Assembly: GCA_033439295.1 (NCBI GenBank)
Contig: JAVTLE010000011.1
Span: 2,046,082 to 2,110,081, forward strand
Origin: Deuterostichococcus epilithicus
Taxonomy: Eukaryota > Chlorophyta > Trebouxiophyceae > Prasiolales > Stichococcaceae
Reading direction: 5' to 3'
Length of the DNA: 64,000 nucleotides
The position numbers and the translations under genes are program-made. Below are positions 1 to 10,451 of this stretch, piece after piece; the stretch's first letter is position 1; every line of letters starts with the position of its first letter. The notes below the pieces were generated by a model. That model was given only the letters and a program-made list of their open reading frames with translations. It had not been told where the DNA came from and made no database searches.

Positions 1-114
1 ACACTCAAAACAGGGTCATGGTCCACCCCAGCATGCGTTTCCAAAGGAAGCAACCGCACCATTCTGGCAACGACCACCACTTGATACGTGCGCTGTTCGT
101 CGGTCCTGCAGGCG

Positions 115-3100
115 TGCTGACGGAGCGGCAGAGGGAGGTGGCGGCGGAGCAGCGGCGGGGGGCGGCGCGCCACGGCGTCACCACCGGCACCCTAGCGGAT
201 GCCTCCCAGTCTGCTTGGTCGCTCGCGCAGTGCGCCCCTCTGCTGCTCTGAGGGCTCCTGTCGAGCATCTGCTGTGGTGTTCCATGGTGCTTTGGCTCAG
301 CTCCGCTGCACGTCCTGCTGCCCCCCCCGACCCCCGGGTGGCTGGCACCGCCGTGCCGCATCCCAGACCTTCTAAGGGTGTTGATGTGGCGCCGCACTGT
401 GACAGGGCGGGTGCGGCGCCACAGGAGCAGTATTGATATGGCATGATGGCTCTCAAGTCCCTCACCTCGTGGCTGTCCGGCCCTGCAGCGAGGCCACCCA
501 GGAGAGCAGCCACCCGCCGAGCGGCGCCGAGGCGGCGCAGGACCGGGCGGGAGACGGCGAAGACGCCGCCCCTGCGGCCGCCGCGCAGCCCGGCGCAGCA
601 GNGCCGCCGCCGTCAGCTGTGCGCGANGCGGTCCTGTCCGCAGCCGAGCGGCTGCCGGCCGCGTCAGAAGAGGCCGCGCAGCAGGGCGGCGGCAAGGATG
701 TGGCGGAGGAGGCCGCAGAGGCACCGCGTGACAAGGAGAACGTGTCCCAGAACCCTTCGCAGCCGCCGCCGCAGCGCGCCGCTGCGGGCGAGGCGCCGCC
801 TGCGACGCCGACGGGCGCCGCCGACAAGCAGCAAGCAGGCGCCGCTGCGGGCGCGGCAGATCCGGGAGAGGCGGCCTCCGACCTGGGCGACCAGCCGGCT
901 GCCGGCAAAGGCGGCGCCGCCGCCGCCGACGCTGCCGGCGGCACCCTGCTGCCTGCGTCTTCCAGCCCGGTGACGCCCGCGCCGCGCGCGGCCTCCAGCG
1001 GCCCCGCGGCGGCGCGGGCGGCAGCAAAGTCCGGCGCGGCGGCGGGCACGCCCTCGCGCGACCGCACCCGGGCGGCTGACTCTGGCGACGCCGCCGCCGC
1101 TGCAAAGGGCACCAGCGGCGCCGGCAGAGCGGCGGTCGAGCCCGCGGAGCAGCAGGGCGCCGCCGCGACGCCGGAGGCTGACGCTGCGGCGGCCGCGGCG
1201 GCGGCTGCGGCCGGCGGCGCTCCGGCGAGCTGGTGATCACGCGGTCGGGTCGGCGGGCGCACATCACGCCCATCCCGCTGGCGCCGCTCGACCCGCAGGC
1301 AGGCCACACCGCACGCAGATGTCGGTCGGTCGGGACCATTCCGGAAGTTGACGCTGGCTCCTCGCCTCACGACACCTTGAGCCATCGCAAGTGTCACTCT
1401 GCGTTTTCACCCGCTAACTACACAACTTGAGACAGCGAAGCTTGAGCATCCCTGAAGCTGAAGCGCCGAAGCGCCGCCACCGGCTGCACGACAGCGTTGC
1501 TCGCACCGCCACAGGCGCAGCTGCGGCGCCTGTGGCTGTGGACCGACACAGCGAGAGTGCCTCTGCCGCAGGTGAGCCCGCCGGCGCGCGGCAGGGCCGG
1601 CGAGAGGGAAGCGGACAAAGCCGCGCAGTGCGACAGGGGCTCGGCCGACTAGGCGGCCGAGCGCGGCGCGCCAAGCGGCGGCGGCCGGCGGCCGGCGCAG
1701 CGGCAGTCCGCTGCCAAGCGGTCGCTCAGCTCGCGCGGCGCCCGGATGGTGCGCTCGCCCAAGTCTTTGGCACGATTCACGAACGCGACCGCCGCTGCCC
1801 TTCCCAGCCAGCTGCCGTGACCGGCGCAGGAGCAGCATGCAGCGGAGCGGTGTCCTGCAGCCAAGCCGCTGCATCGGCCGCAATGCGGGGTAGCTGACTT
1901 CCTGCAGCGGTGACATGCTGTGGCGGCCCTATTCGCCGCCAAATCCTGCAATGACCCGTAGCACCAACTGGTGCATTGCTGAGCTGCGGCCAGTGAACGG
2001 CTTTGACTTCTCATCACCGTGCAGGCTGCCGCGGCTGCGGCCGAGTCGGCCAAGTCCGCGCCGTCGCCCGGCGCCGAGGCGGTGGAAGCGGCGGCGGCGG
2101 GCGAGCTGGCGTCGCAGCAGTCACCGCCGCCNCCCGGCCCCGCCGTCGCCATGGCACAAGGGGCGGCGGCGCCGGTGGCCAAGCAGGGGCCGGGGCAGGA
2201 GGCCATGGATGTGGACACTGTGCCCGACACCCAGGCATGTGCCCGCCATCAGAGTGCCTCCTGCAATGAGAGAGTTGGTCGCGCTGTTCATGCAAGGCAT
2301 GGCCTGGTGAACACCTGCCTCACACCCCTTGCACAGGCGCACCTGTCCTCGCGTGCAAAGCCTCGAGACACCAGTGCTGGACCCCACATTGCCCTAGCGC
2401 TGGTCGAGTGTCTTCCTACGGCAGGTGTGACCCTGACGACGCTTTGTCAGGGCATCTGTGGATGATGCAGGCCTCGGTCGTTGAGGGCGAACCGCTCGTT
2501 GCCGAGCCGCTGCCAGCCGGCGCAGCTGCGGCCGCTCCGCAGGAGGCTCTGCCGGAAGACTGCCCGGCATCGCAGCCCGCTGCACACAAGTCCAGCGACG
2601 AGGTGTGTGACTGATTGCTACACGAGTAAACCCTTATGAGGAGGTTCGAAAGCCTAAACGAACGGCTGCCGAGCTCAGCACGAGTCGCAGCTGCAGCTGC
2701 AGCGGCGCTGCTGGATTGGTGGTCACCAATGACCGCATGCGACACGAACTCAGCGCTGCCCCGCCTAGAAGCTGTGCGGGAGTACCACAGCTGCCGCTGT
2801 GGTTGCAGATGCCTGGCATGCAGCGGTATCCAGGGGGAAGATCGTGCTGCAAGCGCTCCCTGACGACGCACTGCAATTTTTGGTCCAGCCATCCGCCCAC
2901 TGCAGCGCCTGCTGTTTTCACAGGCCTGGGCAGCGATCGGCGAGCTGGCCCGCGACCTGCTCGGCGATGAGGCATCGCGGTCGCCGCAGAAGGTGCCGCC
3001 GCCAGCCAGGCCCCCGGCGCCGCCCGCTGCCNCAGCTGCAGAGCCGCCCGCCGCTGCCGCGGCGGGAGGTGCGCCGCCTGCAGCAGCGGCGTCCGCCGTC

Positions 3101-4459
3101 GCCGCGGAGGCAGACGCGGCTGAGCCGCCCGCGGGCACCAGAAAGGCCGCCGAGGGCGGGGCCGGCAAGGCATCCACGGCGGCAGCAGCTCAGCCGCCGG
3201 CGCAGCCGCCCGGTGCGGCAGGCGGCGCCGCCGCTCCCGGCGCGGCGCCTGCTTCCGCGCCCGCGGCAGCAGTTGTGCCAATGATTGCGGCGCCGCCAAC
3301 GGAGGAGGAGGCGAGGGAACTGGACGTGCTGCCGACGCAGGCGCCTGCGGGGCCGGCGGCGGCGCCCGCCCCCGCCGCCAACCTGCTGCACTGCAAGGTG
3401 TGACACCTGCACGCAGCCGTGGTTGACACCAGCGTCAACAGCCGCTGTGGAAAGTGGCAGGACACTCGATCAAGCCGTTCTGCTGTGCTGTGCGCAGGCG
3501 GCTGCGCTACGGCAGCGGGGCCCCGGGTTGGCCGCCGCGCTGGCTGCAGACATGTCGCCGGGGCCGCTGCTGCGCCAGGCCGTCCCAGCCGCCGGGCCGG
3601 CGGACGCGGCTGCGCCCCCAGATCAGGGCGCTGCAGCCGCGGGCGGCGCCAAGCGGCGTCTGGAGGACGCACTGCAGCCTCCGACGGGTGCGTCATGTGA
3701 TCTAGTCATCACTTCCGATCCTCGGTTTCAAGTTTTGTTTTTGCAGGGTTCGGAAGACACTGCCGGAGGTCCTCGAGCCCCCAGCCTTCTGCCACCCNTA
3801 GTCTGCTCTGGCCGGGCCGCCACAGCTCCCCGCTGCAATCGACATCTGCACATGCTGGAGTTCATCAGCTGCGCAACCCACGCTCCCAACCGTCCGGGCC
3901 TTGCCGCCGCCACACCTGCCCCCCTGGTCGGCGGCTCCATGCACGCCAACGGCGTCCCCGCCGCCGCCGCTGACGCCGCCGCTGTGTTGCAGGCGCCGCA
4001 GGCCCAAAGCGGGCCCGCCAAGGGGGGGAAGGCATGCGGCCCTCGCCCGAGGCGGTCCTCACAGCCCTCAAGATGGCGGAGGACCCCTCCCTCTGGGAAG
4101 GCTTCGAGGTGAGGGTGTAGGGTTGGTGACGCCTTGTGATACCTCGCAAACCCGCGCTCGCTGCACGTCACCGACCTTGTCTGCCGCTGTCCTGCGGCAC
4201 ACCAGCTCCAAGGCGGCAGTGGATGTCAAATGATGGAAGGCATGAGCCTCCCGCCGTGCAGCGACCTGGCCAGCTTGCAAGACACACATTTTGAGGAGCC
4301 TTCAAAGTGCGAATAAACTCGAGATTACAGCGTAAATTTCTCACACCGCAGCTGGGCCAGCTGCAGCAGGCGCACCTGTCGCTGGCCGCCGGGCTGCACG
4401 GCATTGTCGCCGCAATTGCCGGACGCATCACGCCGCTCAAGGGCGCACACGGGGCCTGA
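115..4459 (+). CDS. Ala/Pro-rich protein of unknown function, 5' end outside window
   Basis: Several plus-strand exons with clear splice sites form the 3' part of one gene; the start lies before the window. Visible pieces: an exon near 115-230 (reads VLTERQREVAAEQRR), a long low-complexity exon from about 487 to 1300 that contains Ns and changes frame near 1220, then exons about 2026-2232, 2469-2600, 2925-3400, 3502-3688, 3993-4108 and 4352-4459. The product is very rich in Ala, Pro, Gly and Glu and probably disordered, with ordered-looking ends: MRPSPEAVLTALKMAEDPSL before the last intron, and a short last exon (LGQLQQAHLSLAAGLHGI) that looks helical and ends at TGA 4457-4459. Near 1235 the frame reads LVITRSGRRAHITPIPLAPL, a basic patch unlike the rest. 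I do not recognise the family. Exon limits in the repeat-like part are uncertain because of the Ns. Confidence 0.6.
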
Positions 4460-5154
4460 GGAGACCCCTGGAGCCTGCTGAGGCCCAGCCTCGGGCGGCG
4501 GGGAGATCGCAGGAAGGTTTGGCTGGCAGCCGCGGCGCCGAGCTGCAGCTGGACTCCCACGCAGAACAAGCAATGGCAGGCCACGTGACTGATGTGGATG
4601 GCGCGGATGCTGGTTGTTGCACCCAGTATCTGGAGCGCATACTCGCAAAATGACACGGGTTTCCATTCCAGCGGTTTGGCACTCTGGTTGTACAGCAGGT
4701 GGTTGCAAGTCGGTAGGTAGGCATGTTCTTGTGAACTGGCCGTGACGGTCTGCACCTAAATTACTTTGGCAAGGCGGTTTACACTGAAGTAGACCTGTTG
4801 TGACGGTTGGTACAGGTCGGCGAGGATAGACGTCTTGTGGCAATGTTTCATACTCTGCCGCTGCTGCACGACATTAATGCCCTGTTCTCTGCCCATCGCA
4901 CATATTTGCACGGCCTAGTTTGCTGCGAAGTTATCGAGCAGTTGTCTCTTGCGGACTGCCGCCGCGCGCCCGCAGTCCAAGCAGTACGTCTTGCAGGTGT
5001 ACGTGACTCTGCCTGCTTAGTGCACCTCGTTGCTTCAAATGATCCTTCCGTCTGGGACATTGAGTAGTATGGACTGCGCCATTTTGTCCTGCCATCATGA
5101 CCTCGCAGCTTCCGCAGGCGCTGCACTGCATTGGTCCTGCTGGGGCGTCCTGGA
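4460..5154. other. Gap between convergent genes
   Basis: Between the stop of the Ala/Pro-rich gene and the last exon of the minus-strand vWA gene. Open frames here (for example 4807-5067 plus and 4931-5221 minus) have no family signal. A few cysteines in the minus frame near 5050-5120 could be a further exon of the vWA gene. Otherwise probably 3' untranslated sequence. Confidence 0.4.
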
Positions 5155-8100
5155 TCAGACACCCATAAGGGGAACACAGTCGTTGCCGAGGGCGTCGTAG
5201 CCGTCTGCGCAACCGGCGCATGTCGGCGGCTGGCCATCATTGATGCTGTCGCAGGAGTGGCACCTGGCACATCAAACAACGGTTGCCAATCAGAACCGCA
5301 AGCATCGTCATGGCCCTCAGTTGCCGTGGACTAGGTCGTAGCTCACACGCTGACAGGGGAGAACAGCAGCAGTGGGCAAGGGTCAGAGACTGGCGTCTCT
5401 GGAGACCGCGCTCCGCACAGACTACTGCCAGGGTCAAGCGGCCATTGTGGCCGCTACCACAGGGGTAAGCAATGGCCGCATGCGTTTGCTGGTTCCGCCT
5501 GGCCGCCTGGCGATTGGCAGCAGACGGCCGGGAAAGTGCACACTCACCCGATGCCGCACGGGGTGCAGAGGACGCCGTGAAGCTTGTTGCCGCAGTCTGT
5601 GGGCGTGACCACGGCGTCAGCACCGGCCGGGTGCCCGTCGCCATCAACGCCGAGCGTCAGCAGGCCGCAGTAGTTGAAAAAGCCCTCCTGCNAGCCGGTC
5701 CAGAAGCTGGCCTGCAGGTCGGCAGTCGGCGCGCAGGGCCCGATGCATGCACCAGCGCCGGCGGCGGCGGCGGTCACGGCGTCCGGCGACCCGCCGTCGT
5801 ACAGGAGGCCCAGGTTGAGCCCGAGCGCCTGCCCTGCCGCCTGCGCAGCGATTTTGAGGTGGCGATGTGACTCAGGATGGTCGCTGCCGAGCTTGAGCGG
5901 CTAGGGGGCGTGAGGAGGCTGCGCAGGCGGCAGCCGGTGGCAAGGGGCCTTGTGTGAGCAGGGTGCGGAAAGGGCGCAGGCAGGGTATGCTGCGGGGCGG
6001 GCCTCGCCGGCCGCCGGTCGTATCGCCCACAAGAGCGGGCTCGATGTACCGCAGGATGGTGACCACAGCAGTGTACAGAGAAAGCGCGGCAGCACTGCAC
6101 TGCAGCCGCGCACACAGCGCAGAGGAGGACCGCGCCACGGTGCCTCTGAGCAAGGCCGCACCTGACAAGTCCGATAGGCATCGTTGACTCCTGGTGAAAC
6201 TTTGGTAAAGTGCACAAAGCTGTTGACCTGCGACGCGAGAGCAAGTCGCCTCAAGAACAGCATATGCTTGAAAGAAGCTTGTTTGAAGCAGCTCTCCCTG
6301 CAGTGCACGCGGGAGCCTCCCGCAGCTGCCAATTGCTGGACGACATCCTGGGCTGTCAAGCCGTTCACGTTGACGCACCGCATATGACGCGCCGTACCCT
6401 GTGCCGGCGGGAATGAGGCACACTGTGGTGTCGTCGGGAGCCACGCAATGGTTCCGCAGCGTGTAGGGCTGGGCCGGCGGTGGCGGCTGCGGTGGCGGCG
6501 CGGGTGGTGGTGAGGGCGGCGGCGCAGGGGTGGAGATGGCGGTGGAGCAGGGGCGGGGCGGGGGCGGCGCCGGAAGCGGGGAGGGCGGCGGAGATGGAGG
6601 CGGGGANGGCGGCGGAGATGGAGGGGGCCGTGGCGGAGGATGAGGCGGTGGTGCGGGGGTGGGGAGGGCGGCGGCGCTGGCGGCGGGGAAGGCGGCGGCG
6701 CCGGGGGTGGAGACGGCGGTGGAGCAGGGGCGGGGCTGGGGCGGCGCCGGAGGCGGCGATGGAGGCGGCGCGGGCGGCGGAGATGGAGGGGGCAGTGGCG
6801 GAGGATGAGGCGGTGGTGCGGGGGTGGGGAGGGCGGCGGCGCTGGCGGCGGGGAAGGCGGCGGTGACGGGGGTGGGGAAGGCGGCGGACCAAGGGTCGAA
6901 GAAGGCGGTGCCACTGCAGGAGGCGCGGCCGGCGGCGGCGGCTGCAACGCCAGGTCNNGCGAAGACATCGGCGGCGGAGAAGCGGACATGAGGCTGGGAG
7001 GCGGCGGGCTCGCAGACGGTGGAGCAGGAGCTTGCACCGGCGGGCTGTGTGACTGTAGCGACGGGGGAGCTGTCAATGCAGACAGCGGTGGCTGAAGCTG
7101 CTGCGGCGGCAGCGGCGGCGGGTTCGCTGGCATTGGGGGTGTTGGCGGGGTTGCAGCCAGGGTGAAAGGGGGTGGTGGCGCGACCTGCTGGGTGGATGAT
7201 GGTCCGACAGGTGGAGGCGATATTATCGGATACGGCAGAGGTTGCGTGGCTGCAGGAGTTGGAGGCGGGCGCGACGATAACGAATGCGGCACTCCAGCGG
7301 GCGAGGGCAGGAGAGCCAGAGGCGGCGGGCTGCAGGCAGCAAGATAGAAGCTGTCGACAAAGACTACCACCTCCAATGTCATTCATGAACGCTGCTGGTG
7401 GCACTGGCGGCCCGCGGGGACCGCGCATCGTAATTCGCAGCTGCTGGGACCCCTACCTGGGTGGCGGCGGACTGGGCGGCGGCGACGGAGGCGGCGGCGA
7501 TGGCGGCAGGGAGNCACGCGGGGGNGGCGGTGGCCNGGCGGCCAGCGGGACGCCCGGCGGCGGCCTCGCGGCGGCGGCTGCCGCCGCCATCAGAGCAGAC
7601 CACACGCTCGACACGACGTTGGCAGGCAGCTGGTCCTGCCTGGCAGCACGGCGGTACAGGCCGGGGCTGGAGGCCGCGGCAAGGACGGCGTTTGCCGTCG
7701 AGCCAGGGTTGACGCCGTGCACGGCCACATAGGTGCCGGCGGCCTTGGCCGTGGCCGCTGCCTGGATGGCTGCCGAGAAGGCGGTTCCAGCAGGCCTGCA
7801 GTATGTTCACATGCATAATCTCTGTAGCGGCATTCTGTCTCAGAAGCACTTGCTGCTGCTACATGTCGGCTCAAACTGCAGCGTCAGCCCCCCACATGCC
7901 GGGCGGCTGTGCGTGCCAAGGTCACAAGGGTCGCACAATGTGATGGCGCCGTCTGTGATGGCGATGATGACGCTCGTGTCTGTGACGCTGCCGCCTGCCA
8001 GCTCCTGCTGACACACAGCGATGGCTGCAGAAAGGTCCACTGCGGTGCCGGTGATGCCAGCGCCGGCCCTGGCTGGCCACAGTGCCTGGCGTGCGTCTCC

Positions 8101-9400
8101 CCAGGCCGCCAGACCCGAGACCAGTGTTGCAGAGCTGCCGAACCGTACGGTCGAGAACCTGCGGATTGGGGGATACACACTGTCAATTTAGGTGATGCAG
8201 CCATTGGCGCATGCCTTGTGCGCATTGCTGGGCTTGGCTGCAGCTGTCCATTCGCGCAGATGTTGGCATTGCCAGCAGGAGACAGCGCACATGGCGGGCT
8301 GGGCCGCTGTGCTGTTCACGCCATCGAAGATGCCTGTCGCCAGGGCGGTGTATCGTCTCCACTGCAGGAGGCCTCCCGTCATGGGGGCATCCAGCGCCAG
8401 GCACACATTGAGCTGCCCGCTTGATTGCGGGAACGGTGCCGAAGCTGCGGCCGCCTGGCCTGCAGCCGCGGCGTCTGCCCGCACGTTGTCACGAGCCTGA
8501 GCGAGAACATCGAAACCAATGAATTCGTGAAAATATTACAGTGTCAACGGACTTGCGTAGACAGGTGCCGCATTTGGGCTGTTGATGCCGTGGTAAGCGC
8601 TACGTGGGCGTGACCAGGCGCTGCACTCCAAATTCGACAGCGCGCAGTGCGGCAGAATGACAACGCCAGAGGAGATTTTATACAGGTTTATGGACGAGGT
8701 CATCTGATACTCCGCATGTACCGGAATTGCTCAAGAGTGGAAGTTCTGGTTTGGAACACACCTGTCGAACCAGGCACGAGATGACGTCGTCGCATCTGGG
8801 CGACGTGTATGTGGTCAATATTACTGCACGTGATGATTCACAAAAGCAAAGTGCGAACGCCGACATAAACGCGAGGGCCGGACCCGAGACCCTGCTGACG
8901 GGTCTGACGGCCATCCGATGAGGTTATCAACGCGCAGTCGAATAAAGGCAGAAAATGGTACGGAAACAGCTCAGCAAGCGCAAATGTGTTCGCTTCTACC
9001 CTTTGGCGGATGGACGTGCTGCTGCACCTCCGACACGACGGAGGAGAACGCGCGCGCCTGAATTCCGACAGTGCCGATGCCAGATCTGCTTCTCGCTCTA
9101 TGAGCCGTGCAGCAGATGATTTAGCGAACAAGACGCGGAGCCGATCGCCGAAGGATGACTCGGTATCAGCCAGGCAGTGTGGTCAGCACCTGGCCTCCTC
9201 CCAAAGGCAGGGGGTGTAGAGGACGAGGGAAGCACCGCGATTATGTCATCCGTCATCAGGCTGGTGCGCAGGACTGTGTTTGCAAGGAATTCGGCTGGTG
9301 GCATGGCCACTTGCAGCGAGGCGATCGTCGCAGATACAGCAGGGTTGCACGGCGGCAAGGCTGGCGGCGGAAACGCTAATATCGAACTTGCGAGGTTACA
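5155..9400 (-). CDS. Secreted vWA-domain protein with proline-rich stalk and Cys-rich C-terminus
   Basis: Minus-strand multi-exon gene. Reading from its 5' side: a probable exon near 9340-9192 (FLANTVLRTSLMTDDIIAVL); an exon from 8496 that opens the von Willebrand A fold (QLNVCLALDAPMTGGLLQW); an exon from about 8164 with the second half (TVRFGSSATLV, then ITGTAVDLSAAIA and VIIAITDGAI); and an exon near 7780-7590 closing the fold (AAGTYVAVHGVNPGS). A long Pro/Ser/Ala stalk with SPPP and PPPAPPP runs follows (about 7480-6480), then exons near 6480-6385, 6170-5960 and 5860-5540, the last Cys-rich (ACIGPCAPTADLQ, DCGNKLHGVLCTPC). A final EGF-like exon near 5260-5155 reads CAGCADGYDALGNDCVPL. The arrangement fits a cell-wall or extracellular-matrix glycoprotein of the hydroxyproline-rich kind, which is inference. 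The usual DxSxS metal motif reads DAPMT. The start codon and several exon joins in the repeat region (Ns present) are unresolved. Confidence 0.7.
6611..6860. repeat. Imperfect tandem repeat, about 165 bp, in the proline-rich stalk
   Basis: Two near-identical blocks begin around 6611 and 6776 on the plus strand (shared stretch GGCGGAGATGGAGGGGGC, then TGGCGGAGGATGAGGCGGTG). On the minus strand they encode the SPPP/PPPHPPP part of the vWA gene. They most likely arose by unequal exchange within the coding repeat. One N lies in the first copy. Confidence 0.75.
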
Positions 9401-10451
9401 CGAGAAGGTGTTCACTTTCCTCCAGACCGAGCGCGTGGCAGCAAGGCAATCTGCAGCCGACAGCCTCTCGGCGCATCCTGGCCTGGATAAGAGACGTCCG
9501 CTCTTGCCAGGTATACAGCTCAGCTTTGCTGGCATTCAGGAGCACAATCGAGGCAAGCCCACAACACAAGGTGCGGAAACTGCATCAGTGTGGCCCTCGA
9601 ACGAACCGCTGCCGACCCCCTTGAGCCCCTTGTTGACATGCGCAACACAGGCAAGCTTCAGACAGGGTTTGGCATCATTTAGGGCGCATGTTCTGGGCAA
9701 GCATGATTGCGATGCCCCGCTTTGCTTGACCTTTCAGTACTTTGAGCTGTCGTGCGAACGTCGCTGTCTTTGCCACGATGCAGACCTTTTCGAACAGCTT
9801 GACGCATAGGCTGAGCCTCAGATCTGCCAGCGGCCAATGTGGGACCGCTGGAATTGGCATCCACACACAGCAAACCATCGCAGCTGCAGCGCTTTCCCAC
9901 ACCGATTACGACGAAGACATGCCTGCTGCCGCTCAGGCGACAGCGGTCAGGTCGACACCGGCCGCTTGCCAGGCAACGGCGCCAGCAGCGCCATGCAGAG
10001 CCAGCGGCCCGCCAACGCCTCCGGAGAGCGCGGCATCCGTGTATCGGCGCATCCGGCGCAGGCGCACAGCACCGAGTGGGCGCCGGCTGCGGCGTCATAC
10101 CCAAAGTGCGACGCTCAGCATGCCATGGAGTGCACACTGCATGCACCTCGGTTTGAACCTCAAAACCAACCATGCATCGAGGCAGCAGTGTCGTGCTAGG
10201 AATGCAAAGGAAGGCGCGCCACTCGCGCCGTTCATTGACCGATCCACAAAACCCGCTGCTGCATGCGCAGGCCCAGCATGCAGCCGATGCAGAGCCCGCC
10301 GCGGCCGTCGACCGCTGGCCGATCTCAGAACGCGCCTGGCAATGAGGCGAGCCCACCTGCACCTGCTTGCATGCTATGGAATAACAAGAGACACCGGGAC
10401 GGCCGGCCGGCAGCAGGTCCTTGGCAGCCTGCGTGCCGCTCTTGCGGCAGG
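9401..10451. other. Divergent intergenic region between the vWA and CRAL-TRIO genes
   Basis: Lies between the 5' ends of a minus-strand and a plus-strand gene, so it should hold both promoters and possibly undetected first exons. A plus-strand stretch at about 9956-10140 (GERGIRVSAHPAQAHSTEWA) could be a 5' exon of the CRAL-TRIO gene, but I could not connect it by phase. The long minus frame 9679-10464 has no family signal and is left out. Confidence 0.35.

Noticed and set aside
5-1339. 444-residue minus-strand Arg/Pro-rich frame
   Set aside because: Composition mirror of the Ala-rich plus-strand exons, with no splice sites or motifs.
6480-7560. G/C-rich periodic stretch as a CRISPR-like or satellite array
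   Set aside because: The period comes from SPPP/PPPHPPP codons on the minus strand; there are no spacers between units.
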